Shown: positions 36,101-46,700 of the stretch, piece after piece | Position numbering within the stretch: position 1 is the first letter of the stretch | Layout: each line of letters opens with the position of its first letter | Made by a program: the position numbers and the translations under genes | DNA from: Rhynchonema sp. JSB1_4 | Lineage: Eukaryota > Nematoda > Chromadorea > Monhysterida > Xyalidae | Assembly (NCBI GenBank): GCA_030248065.1 | Contig: JASAMV010000221.1 | Span: 1 to 64,000, forward strand | Direction of reading: 5' to 3' | DNA length: 64,000 nucleotides | Notes under the pieces: generated by a model | The model's database searches: none | Seen by the model: the letters and a program-made list of their open reading frames with translations, nothing else | What the model was told of the DNA's origin: nothing

Positions 36101-36166
36101 AGCCGATGCTAATGGCGATGCCACCAACCAAACGACAAAAACTCGCGATAAAATTAAGATAGCCAT
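33125..36166 (-). CDS. Secreted M14A procarboxypeptidase
   Basis: Eleven exons: 36017-36166, 35652-35794, 35476-35572, 35294-35395, 35162-35210, 34899-35062, 34716-34836, 34040-34245, 33618-33699, 33458-33550, 33125-33216. They join in phase to 432 codons plus TAA, the normal length for a pre-pro-carboxypeptidase A. Exon 1 starts at MAILILSRVFVVWLVASPLASA (signal peptide). Exons 1-3 carry an activation propeptide (QLEITSERQ.., RHTLVKRDVEEQ). Catalytic landmarks are HAREW, DGYEYSW, DLNRNFPFKWGG, LHSFGETILVPYGY and YTLELRPG, so the zinc ligands and general base are intact. The last intron (33217-33457) and the intron before exon 8 hold palindromic elements. Probably a digestive or extracellular processing enzyme. 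Confidence 0.9.
33258..33408. mobile_element. 151-bp palindromic element in a carboxypeptidase intron
   Basis: GGCTTGTTTATATGTGGTTA..GATCGTCAACT at the left mirrors AGTTGACGATC..CATGTAAATAAGCC at the right, arms about 45 bases. It fills most of the 241-base last intron of the procarboxypeptidase gene. Confidence 0.75.
34314..34568. mobile_element. 255-bp palindromic element in a carboxypeptidase intron
   Basis: The ends TACAGTACATTTCCCGGAAA and complement are followed by mirrored GGGGTAGCTGCACTAGTG and ATACGATTAATTTGCGTGCA words. A 50-base insertion makes the right arm longer. It is located between exons 7 and 8 of the procarboxypeptidase gene. Confidence 0.75.
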
Positions 36167-36918
36167 ATTTGTGACTTGAGGTGCGTCCTTCAAATAATAA
36201 ACGATTTTGTATCCTTTCGGGAAGCGGAGTTTCAGTTTCAATCCAATGTGCGCGCATGGGAAAATTTCAGTGATGAAAGATTTTCGTGGGAATTCGATTT
36301 GTATGCTGGAACTGACTGGTTAAAGCGATAAATGGGAGGGGGGGCTGGACAAATGTGTTTCACGACAAGCTGAGAAAGGCGTAATTTGTATGCCGAGAAA
36401 GGTGATAAATCTGCCTACCTATAACTCAGGTCAAACTGACATTCATGCAAGCCAGTACTTTTTCATGAGAAACCGGCAAAATGGGATTTCTCATCAGACA
36501 CCTTTGATAAGTCAGCTAAAATGTACCAAACCAGTTTGTCTATTGAAAAGCAAAAATCTACCAGCAGCGAAGAAAAAACGGCTACGCTGCACAAAGCCAA
36601 CAAGTGTGACTTATCTTCAGAGAGTAATGAAACCAAGGAATAATTCCCAAAGTCAGGTACTGTTTGTCAAAAACCGCTGTAAGCCCATATGTCGTATGGG
36701 ACTCAAAAAACTGTGTGTGTTCGCATGTAACATCCATATTTTTATTCTGTTTACATAGCTGCTAAGCAGCTCATGGCATAATGCCGCTTTTGATGTTACG
36801 CTGGTTTGGGCACGTTCAGTCGATACGACAGCGAGCATCAGTCGTCTCCTTCAATTGGGGCCCGACCAGAGGTTTAGTTTGAGGGTTACGCATTGGCTCA
36901 GGCCTACACTTATATTAT

Positions 36919-36940
36919 TAGGCTCAGGCTTAGGCTTATA
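36919..36940. repeat. Interstitial TTAGGC repeats
   Basis: TTAGGCTCAGGCTTAGGCTT: two TTAGGC units and one variant, like the block at 27241. Confidence 0.65.
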
Positions 36941-38841
36941 CTAAGTGTTTTGACAGAGGTGAGTGCAGCCTTAGCTGAGCCTAACGCTGAAGTGAACCAC
37001 CTGTTCGGGCCCCAATTGACCGGGCCCCAAAAGACAGTCCCATATTCTGGAATAGAACATCAAACATCTACACGTCACCCACATTGAGTTCACAACATTT
37101 GTGCGTGACGTTTTTTACGCAGCATTTTAAACAAGCGAGATTTATTATCGTTACGTGGGCAGTCAATAAGCGTATTACACGGTGACTCTATCGCCTGGGC
37201 ATACGACAGATTTGATTGAAAAAACTTTTGCCTAGCCATTATAAAACCGACCAAACCTTTTCTTGCATGTGATCGTGCTTTGCAACACGTGGTCTAAATT
37301 ACCAACTATCTTATGTTTATCTGACGTGCCCATTTGTTCTGGTCCACTATGTATCAGCCTCTGCAATGTTTTTCTTGTATGATATTCAGCCAATGCTGTG
37401 AGCTAGCCATTGTGCGCACAAGCTGGGATTCACACGCGCATTGTGTGTGATCTAACCAATGACCAGTGAACATTGTTCACAAAAGATGCATTGTTGTGCA
37501 AGCATTTCGGTGCTGACAGGCCCAAGCACCAAGTTCGATACCGCAGCAGATACGATAGAGTCAGTGGGGGCGGGAGTGGCGTGCTTAGCTTAACGCGTTT
37601 CATTTTTTCCCGTCTTTAATGAGCAAGAGTTTATTGAAAACATTATGTAGCTGATCACAACCTTCTGCACCCAAGGGGTTTCTTTGGTGCGATGAGGAAA
37701 TTAATATGTGAAATGTGTGGGAGTTGGGAGAAGCGTGAGTCAAGACAACAATAACGGCCTGTCAATTAATGTTTCTATTTTTGCAACGACAGTGGACTTG
37801 ATCAAGCAGAAAAGAAAACAAAATAAAAGTCTGAAAATATAATGCATTGAAAGTTTTCCGTTCAGTTCAAAAGATATGCACTTCCCTCTGTATGGTGTGG
37901 TATGAGAAAACGCATCGTCGCCTGAACGGCGAATTGTGATCTTGGAAAGTTGGTTTTATTCGAGCAGAAAGTCGTATATAAAGAGTGTTCTCAAAAAAAA
38001 AAACAATGGTGATACGGATATGCAATTGAAACTCAAACAGCGCCAGTAGTGGTCACGTCAATTAAAACTTTTAGGTCAGCCTATTCTGTAATTTTGATGG
38101 CGCACACAAATCTGCATGTCACAGGGCGCTGGGGTGAATAAACCCAAACAAACGTGACGTGACCAGGGCAACCCAATAACATGCAAATGCAACAATATCA
38201 CCTCACTCAAACCAGCCCGTTACTTGCTGCCCATTATTTCATTTCATTGTTGTTGATTTGTATATTTGGTCTTATGACTTCAATAATAAACCAACTATGC
38301 TATGCTTTCAATGCTGATGTCATAAAATACTCAGTTGTGTCACTTGATCACAGTGATATAATAAAATCATAATATATTTGAATCATCTGTCCGTCCCACA
38401 TTTAATGGCGTCTATGTATATATATATGTATGTGTTACACATTACATTTTTTTCATGTTCATGCCTTTGGGGCGTGCTGGAAAATGACAGAACAGGTTAA
38501 TGGTGGATCAAACATGAGGAATTGAAGCGCAAATAATTTTTGTGGCCTAAGTTTTGAGGTCAGGCCGAAAAAAGTAGGTTACACCCGTTGTCCCGTTCAT
38601 AAACAGGAGCGGGTTTTACACTCATCAAAGCATACGTATCACTTCCGGAACATGGTACTTATCAGCAATGAAACGTAAGCGAGACACTAAAATGGGACCA
38701 ACGTGACAAAACTGAATGGAAAGTTCCCAGTGGCACGCTTCCCAAGAAGGATAAAAACAACAGTCTGGACACAATACAAAGAAGTGGTATGTGAATAGTT
38801 TACTTTGTTTTGTTGCGTTGGTTCACCGCATGTGGTACTCA

Positions 38842-39072
38842 GGGTGATATTTTCGAAACGATGTAAAGGTCAGTTGGGTGTAAAGGTCGGTGGAAAGCTA
38901 GGTCGACAGCTCAGTGTGATAGACCTCGGTGTAAACTTGAAACATTCCACGTTAATAAACAGGCAATGTTTCACGCTTACACCGAGCTACGCCGGCCGAC
39001 CGAGCTTTCGACCGAACTTTACGCCGACCTTTACGCCCAACTGACCTTTACACCGTTTCGAAAATTCCACCC
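38842..39072. mobile_element. MITE-like element, family 2 copy b
   Basis: The ends GGTGATATTTTCGAAACG and complement of GGTGGAATTTTCGAAACGG. Body shared with 28237-28460 in reverse orientation, including the central AAACTTGAAACATTCCACG palindrome. Flanks do not show a clear target duplication. Confidence 0.85.
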
Positions 39073-39639
39073 AATATGCGACGGTAAGACTACCGATCGT
39101 GCTTGGTGGTTACATACACTCTGGTGGTTGGTGACCTGTGCGGTTTCATGACCCCTGCAGCATGTCCTGATGATCGCTATGCTGATCGATCCGCTCCAGG
39201 CCAAATCACTTGTGTCATCTTTGTTGAGATTTTCGCTTCAGCAAGCTAACAAAATACCAACAACACCAACATCCGTGACGTGACCAATCGTGTGGCAAAG
39301 GCAAAACATGTGAACGCCAGCTTCATCCAAGTCCTTAGAATAAATAGGTGACAGTTGACAGTCTTGAACAGTTGACCGCTCAAACAAGCTTTCGCTGTCA
39401 ATCTCGTCGAGGACTATATGAACCAACAGATGGTGACTAAAGATATCTAGCATCCATTTTAACTGGATCCCGTGCGTAAGGAGACGCCAAGAGGGTTGGT
39501 GTGTTTTGTACATCCCTGAAGTTCAAAGGGCAGCAAAACCGTTCCGAACACGGAACTGAATCTAAAGTTAAAGTTTTATTTTATTTTTGTTTCATTTTTT
39601 TTATCTTATTGCTTTTTTCAAATTTAAATTTTATTTTTA

Positions 39640-41030
39640 TGCTTACGCAAGGACCTTTGCAAGATCCGGAAAGTGGCCTGCAATGGCTTGCGATTCGAGG
39701 TCGAAAAACACCCATTTTTGCCTTTGAAAGTCTCGCTCGAGGTACCCGGGGCGGGGGGCGGTGGGTCGGCTCGAGACGAGCGAGATACCAAGATACAGTG
39801 TAGTTCCTGGGGGGGGGGAGGGGGGTCCCCCCTCGGGTACGCTATCTCCCCCTCGGGTGGTACCAGTGTAGTGGCAGGCAGATGGTTGCAAGGTACCCTT
39901 GGGGGGGGGATGGATCCAGATGGTTGCAAGGTACCCCCCTACCCAGCCTCCAGAAGGTTGCAAGGTACCCCTGGGGTCCGAAAAAAGGGTGTTTTTTGCA
40001 TGCTTTTTTCTGCAAAATTAGCCGAAAAAAATGGTACTTTTTTGCATTTTGGCCGAAAATTTGCCCAAAATAGCTATTATATGGAGGTTTGCGCGCGGAG
40101 CGCGCGATTTTTGGGGTTTTGAGGTCGAAAAACACCCATTTTTGCCTATAAAAACCATAAATTTATGGTTGCAAGGTACCCTCCGGGGTGGTTGCAAGGT
40201 ACCTACCCTTCCCCCCATTGGGGGGGAAGGGCCCCATCCCCCCCAAGGGGTGGTTGCAAGGTACCTACTCCTACTCCTTAGGGGGGGAATCCCCCCCATC
40301 CCCCCCAGCCACTACACTGGGTGGTACACTATCCCCCTATCTCCCCCTCCGGGTACACTATCTCCCCCAATTTTTGCCTAAAATGGCCATTTTTAGGCCT
40401 AAAATGGGCATTTTTAGGCCTAAAATGTGTGGTTTCTAGGTCAATATTCTCAAAAGTCGCCAAAATGCCCTTTTTATGAAGAATTTTTTCCAAAAAGGGG
40501 CAAAAATAGGTCAAATTTTCTACCTCAAAAAGTGACTTTTTCCCGAATTTGGGTCTTCCCCCATCCCCCCTTCCCCCCTCGGGGGTACACTATCTCCCCC
40601 TCCGAAAAAAACGGGGGGTCCGCTATCTCCCCCTCCGGACCAGGACCTACACTGCCAAGATAGATACCCTTCCCCCATCTCCCAAGGGTTGACTCGAGGT
40701 CGAGATACACAGATACCAGGGGCAGGGGCCAGGGGGAATCCCCCATCACCCAGCCGCCCAGTCAGCAGTCAACGGTGGGGTGGGTTGGGTTCGGTCGGAC
40801 CAGTGCCTAAAAATGCCCATTTTAGGCCTAAAAATGCCTATTTTAGACAAAAATTGAGGCGGTTAGTGTATCTGGCGCGGCGGTTAGTGTACTGGTGTAC
40901 CTTGGTCGCGGCGGTTAGTGTACCTTAGGGAGGGACCCCCTCCTTCAGGAACTACACTGACCATGATGGAGGGGAAACAGGCGTACCCGAAGGGAACAGC
41001 TCCCCCAGGAACTACACTGGTCTAAACTAA
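39640..41030. repeat. G/C-rich low-complexity region with interspersed short repeats
   Basis: GGTTGCAAGGTACC occurs about six times (near 39885, 39930, 39957, 40165, 40187, 40250). ACACTATCTCCCCC, TAGGCCTAAAATG and CTACACTG words also recur. A GAGGTCGAAAAACACCCATT block appears at about 39699 and 40121, the second right after a GCGCGCGATTTTTGG word also seen near 14054. Runs of G or C are frequent. Open frames across it are overlapping and mutually exclusive, and I treat them as artefacts of composition. Confidence 0.7.
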
Positions 41031-41040
41031 AGCCCAAATT

Positions 41041-41076
41041 TTGATTTCAGATTGTTTTAATGTGCAAACCCATAAA
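41041..41076 (+). other. Possible splice-leader or 5' UTR acceptor before methionine synthase
   Basis: TTTGATTTCAG ends at 41050, 27 bases before the predicted ATG at 41077, with no in-frame coding needed upstream. In nematodes such a site is commonly a trans-splice acceptor; an upstream non-coding cis exon is the alternative. Confidence 0.4.
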
Positions 41077-43682
41077 ATGTGCTCCAAAATGTTTGCCACT
41101 CTCGAATCTTTGATGAACGAACGAATTCTGGTGCTCGACGGCGCGATGGGCTCGATGATTCAGAACTATGATTTGAATGAAGACGATTTTCGACCCGAAT
41201 GTTTGCGAGATCACGCAAAACCGCTGAAGGGAAACAACGACATGTTGTGTTTGTCGAAGCCGGACATCATTTATGAGATTCATACGGTCAGTGTTCAGGT
41301 GCTCTGCTCTGTGTCTGGCTGTTGACTCAATCATTCGGTTGGATGTTTATTCCAGTACATTGGACATAACGTAGGCACTTTCTGTTTGCTATTCCAATAT
41401 GCAAGTGAAACGAACCATCTGTCAAAATAAATAATGTGCGCGTCGCGTCCGGTGATGTAGTTGGTCCGAGCAAGAAAGCTAGCTAGCTGGAGGGGTCCGG
41501 CACAAGAAAGCTAGCTAGCTAGCCGGGTACCCCGATTTGGGGGGTATTGGTCCAGAAGTCAAAAACAGGGTTATAAAATTTGGTCTATATTATGCTAAAA
41601 TAAGCCTTAAAACGCGTATTTTTGTGCACGTGTGAGAAAATTTGAGCGAATTTGACCAGTTTGGCCCATAAAATGGTCATTTTGGCACCAAAATCAACAC
41701 TTTTCTTACTTGATGACCGGAGCAAGAAAGCTAGCTAGCCAGTTTGGGGGGTATGGGTTTCGGAGCAAGAAAGCTACCTAGCAGTTGGGGGGTAATACCC
41801 CCTATACCCCCCAACCGCCCAACCACATCACTGGTTCGCGTCACAAAGAGCAGCTAACTGAGCATCAGTGAAAAAGTAAAAAAATTAACGGTTTTCTGCT
41901 TCTTAGCTGGCTGGCGGCACAAATAAAAAAAACCGGGCTCACGCATGAAGCCGTTAAGATATTTGTGAAGATTCGCACAAAAACTTGAAATTGCTGCAAA
42001 TTTTTCTTCAGCAATACCTGGAAGCGGGCGCGGACATGATCGAGACGAACACGTTCAGCGGCACCACAATTGCGCAGTCCGATTATGGCACCGAACATTT
42101 GGTGACTGAACTCAATCTGGCTGCCGCAAAAGTGGCCAGACGCGCTGCTGATGATTACGCGAAACGAACAGGTGCACAAGTGGTTCATTTCACTTGTTGT
42201 GAACCAGTGGCAACAATTGTCTCTTTGATGGCTGCTTGCTAAACCAAGTTGCTTATCCATACAGTTTACTGATGAATCAAGTGCTCGAAGTCACCGAAAT
42301 TTTGCACATCAAGTAACTTAGGCAGTGCGTTTTAGAGGTTTTACTTCCAATGTAAAACATAACACACGAGGTCATTGATTTCCTCGGATTTTTATATTTA
42401 TTGCAAATCGCGCAGGCAAAGCCAAATTCGTCTGTGGCGCTATCGGGCCCACCAACCGAACTCTGTCCATTTCTCCATCGGTCGAAAATCCTGAATTCAG
42501 GAATATTAGTGAGTCTGCTTGAATTGTTTCTGCAAGAAAATATATGTAATATATGGATATTTTGACATATATTACTTTGGAATTTCATATGTTAAACAAG
42601 AATTTACATATAATTTTGGTTCCGGAACAGATGTGCATGGAACTACTGTTCTGTGGAAACGCAGATGACTTTATCAGCTGTCCGATACATACACATCTAG
42701 AGCTGTTTCTTAACAAATTTAGTTTGTACATTGACAAGTAGTGATTGTCAAATTGCAGCGTTTCCCGACCTGGTGACAGCGTACAGCCAACAAGCCGAAG
42801 CGCTGATACAAGGCGGGGTCGATATATTGCTGGTGGAGACCGTGTTTGACACTGCTAATGCCAAGGTTGTTGAAATATTGTTTGAGTTGATTTATTAGCT
42901 TGTGCGCAGTTTCCCAGGAATTGCTTTCTATGGCCGGGTCATGTCAGCGTGAAACATCAACAGATTTTTGTGCACAAGTGGAACGGCTTGTGATAGGTTT
43001 TGACGGTTGATTGTGTTTTCGGTATTTATTCTTGTGTCTGTCACGGGTTTGGTGAGGGCACTAGCTAGCTCGCTTCGGACAGTGGTTTAGGTTTGAGCTT
43101 GTTCTCAGGCTGGGGCTAAGCTCGGGCCTTTAGTTGGTGTGTGACCAAGGCGCAACCGAAGCTTGAATGTGAACTAAAGGCCAAATGTTAATGAAGGCCT
43201 AAGCCTAACTCTGAGCCCATTATATAGGCGGCGTTGTTTGCCATCCGACAACTGTTCGAGGAGAAGCACATCCCCGAATTACCGGTGTTTCTTTGTGGCA
43301 CGATAGTGGACAAGAGTGGACGCACATTGAGTGGACAGACAACCGAGGCGTTTCTCATCAGCACGTCGCATTCAAAATTGACGTGGTTGGTTTGTTGGCT
43401 TGTTTGGTGTGTAAAGTGTCTGATGCACGGCGCGACATCATCAACATCGATTATAACGTTGAAAACCATATTTTTTCTGCGGGTGAGAAAAATTTTGGTG
43501 GATATTGCTAGGTATACTGGTGTAAAAAATTGTTCTGTATTCAGTGTAGTACTTGGGGGGGGGGGGGGGGGCCCCCCTCCATTTCATCTCTCTTCCCCTT
43601 TTTTTTTTTTCCTTCTCCCCCCACCTACCCTTCCACCCCCCACCCCCTTCTTTCCGCCCCCCTTTTTTCTCCCCTCCCTTCT

Positions 43683-43713
<31 letters not shown>

Positions 43714-46700
43714 TCTGCCCCCCCCCCCCCCCCCCCCCTCCCCTCTCTTCTTTCTCCTTCCCCCCTTCCTCCTCTCCCCCCCTCTGTATTTTTCGCTGAA
43801 AAGTTGAATAAATGAGTCGAATGAAAAAAATTATTTTTCCAATATTTTTCCAGTGCTTACGAAGGGAAACTCGAAAAATATGACCATGTTAGGTTCGCGT
43901 TGTTTCTCAAAGAGTGCTTAAACTCCCCGGAAACATGCTTTATAAGCTTTTTTGTCAACCAATTTGGTCAATGAGCCAATTTTTTCCCAAATTCTGCAAA
44001 AACTCATCGATTTGCACTACAATTTTTTGGCAAAACCAAAATAAATTACCGCTATTTTTTCAATAAAAGACCGGGTCTCGGAAAAAACTCGTTTTTTCGA
44101 AAAAAAAACGTTTTTTTTCGTCTGCCAGCATAATACAAGGGATCGGACGAAGGTGTTGGGTGTCACAGGTCCTTAGGCACCTTTTAGATGCAATTTGCAC
44201 CTAAAATTTCAGAATTGCATCCAAAAACAACTTTCACGCTGGCCAAAATTAGTGCTCCAACGCTATCATAGCATATGATTCTAACAAAAATTTGTCTGCA
44301 GCTTTTTCCAAAAAAGCTCAATTTTTCAAAACAAATGAAACAAATCTTTTGTTGATGTTTGTTTTACATACTGTTTAGATACGTAAACAGGAGAACTATC
44401 TTTGTGTGTTGCACCTTAGCATCTGTGTTGTTTATGCATTGGGAATGCGACCAGTGCACGCGCAGCATGCTGCAAAAGCAGTGATGCTTCAGTCCAAGTA
44501 CTTATTAGGTTAGGTGTGCTGACTCAATCAGTACTAAATTCGTACTGACGATGACCTGTTTTTTGGTGTCGCTTTCAGCATTCGTGCTGAACGCGAGTGT
44601 GGTGTGATGTTTCATTGTTAGTGCATCACCATCCCAGCCGCACTGATGAGCGGATGTCACATAATTATGCAATCTAGAAGTTTTTTAAGCCGCTGTCCTT
44701 TTTATTCGAGTGCGACGCAAAATTTTTGTCGCATTATTGCATTCTTTACAAAAAGCGCTCCAATTGTAGTTTTAAAAGTAATAGGCCCACCCTTGCACAC
44801 AAATAAAATTTTTATGAAATACCACGTTGTTCTTAATTCTCCGAGTGTTCATTAGGTGCCTGAGCTTTATGTCAATTCGCATCGAGAATGCCTGAATTTT
44901 GAGCGCATTTTTCCCTAGCCACCTGAGTTTGAGGTGCAATGTGCAGCCAGATGTCTGATTTTTTTGGTCCAATTTGCACAATACGTCTGTGTGTGTGACG
45001 CGACCAGTGCACGCGTATTATGCTGTGAAAGAGTGATGCTTCAGTGATAGTACTTATCGGGCACGTGGGCGGACCCAATCAGTACTAAATTCGTACTGAC
45101 GATGACCTGTTTTTTGGTGTCACTTTCAACTTTTGTTGAACGCGATTTCTTTTTTATCTTATATTTAAATTCTGGTAGTGCATAAGCCACCTGGAATTTT
45201 ATTCATTTCAAAATGCTTCGAGTATAATGGCGGACGAAAAAAACCTTTTTTGACGGAAAACCGTTTTTGTCCGAGGCCCGAATGCTTTTCCATTTAATTT
45301 TCAAGGTGGTTTTTTATCGGTTTTTATTTTACTTTTCCCAAAAAAATTGTAATACAAAACCGATGAGGTTTCTTTGGTTCGGATCAAATTTTGGTCGGAT
45401 GTTCGGACCAAAATGTTCTATGAAAACATGCTTTTGTGTCATGTGCTCATATCTTGTGCTCAAACACTTTACTTTTTTTACTTTACCTTAAGTACTGGAA
45501 CAGTGTTTAAAAAAACAGTCTTTCGAAAATAACGTTTTTTTTCAACGAAAAATGAAGAACGGTACTTTGCGCCAGTATAGGTTCGAGAAAAACTGCTACC
45601 TATTTTTTGCCTACGACCGAAATGCTCTAATTATAGTCTAAAGCCCAAATGTTGCGCCCATGATTTAATTTTAGGGCAATTAGGCAACTTGCACAATTAC
45701 GAATTAGTTTGATGTTTTCACTTGATGCTTCACTGATGACATATAAGGTAGATTTTTCGCTCTTGGTGACTGATGAGCGGGTGACTCAATGTCATCTCGA
45801 AATTTTATTTGGATCGCTTTCAATACTATTGAAATGCGACGACGAAGCTGCTGGCGCATTGCTGTCCGTCTTGCTGCGGAAAGTGTTCCAATAAGAAAAC
45901 CACATTTCCACACAGAATACAGCTTCCATGTGTGTTTCTGCGCGTTTTTGAACACTGATGTTTTATCCAGTGTTTATAAGTGGAGTGCGCACTGGATACG
46001 TTGAATCGTATCCTGGTGCTCGACAATGACGTCGATGTCGCCGAATCCTAACTAATGGAACCTTTTTTTGTGATCGCCGTAGCTGGTCAAGCGGCGATTT
46101 ACTGCACAAATAATTGTTAACTTCAGATTTATTTGTAATTATAAAATTTTTGAGAAAGTGGCTGAATTATGAAAATACGGCTGTAAATGTTGGAGAAATA
46201 CTATGTTTATGACTGTAAATTAACTAAAATTCTTCAGCGTCGGTCTGAATTGCGCATTGGGTGCAACGGATATGCGACCGTTTATCGAGTCAGTCAGCGA
46301 GAACACCCAATCTTACGTGATTTGTTATCCAAATGCTGGACTGCCGAATGCGCTCGGCGGTTACGATCAATCGCCCGACATCATGGCACGGCATATACTG
46401 GTGAATTTCGGGCTTATTGTCCGAATTTCGTTTCCATTATCAGTCTGCAATCATGGTTATGCGAGCAAAAAGTACAACAAAAATAATTTGCCAGGATTTC
46501 GCTCGCGACGGTCTGGTGAACATAGTGGGCGGTTGCTGCGGCTCGACGCCCGAGCACATTGCTGCGATTGCACAAGCTGTCAAGGGCGTACAGCCGCGAA
46601 TACCACCCAGCGAATTGCGTTCCGAGTACACCGTGTTGTCCGGTGGGTTCGTTTCTTTCACTTTGAGGGTGTTCCTTAAGATTGCACCTAACATTATGAG

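Larger units (their letters stand above)
36167..41076. other. Divergent intergenic region
   Basis: This separates the minus-strand carboxypeptidases from plus-strand methionine synthase and should hold both promoters. It contains TTAGGC units (36919-36940), the MITE at 38842-39072, and a G/C-rich low-complexity block (39640-41030). An open frame of 122 codons at 36390-36758 is not supported by splice sites or recognisable motifs. Confidence 0.5.

Noticed and set aside
39673..40663. Overlapping plus and minus open frames of 60-149 codons
   Set aside because: They are Pro/Gly-rich translations of a low-complexity G/C block, open in several frames at once, with no splice sites or motifs.
43234..43815. 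193-codon open frame with a Pro-rich tail
   Set aside because: Only its first part (to 43382) is methionine synthase exon 5. The tail is read-through into the intronic homopolymer tract.
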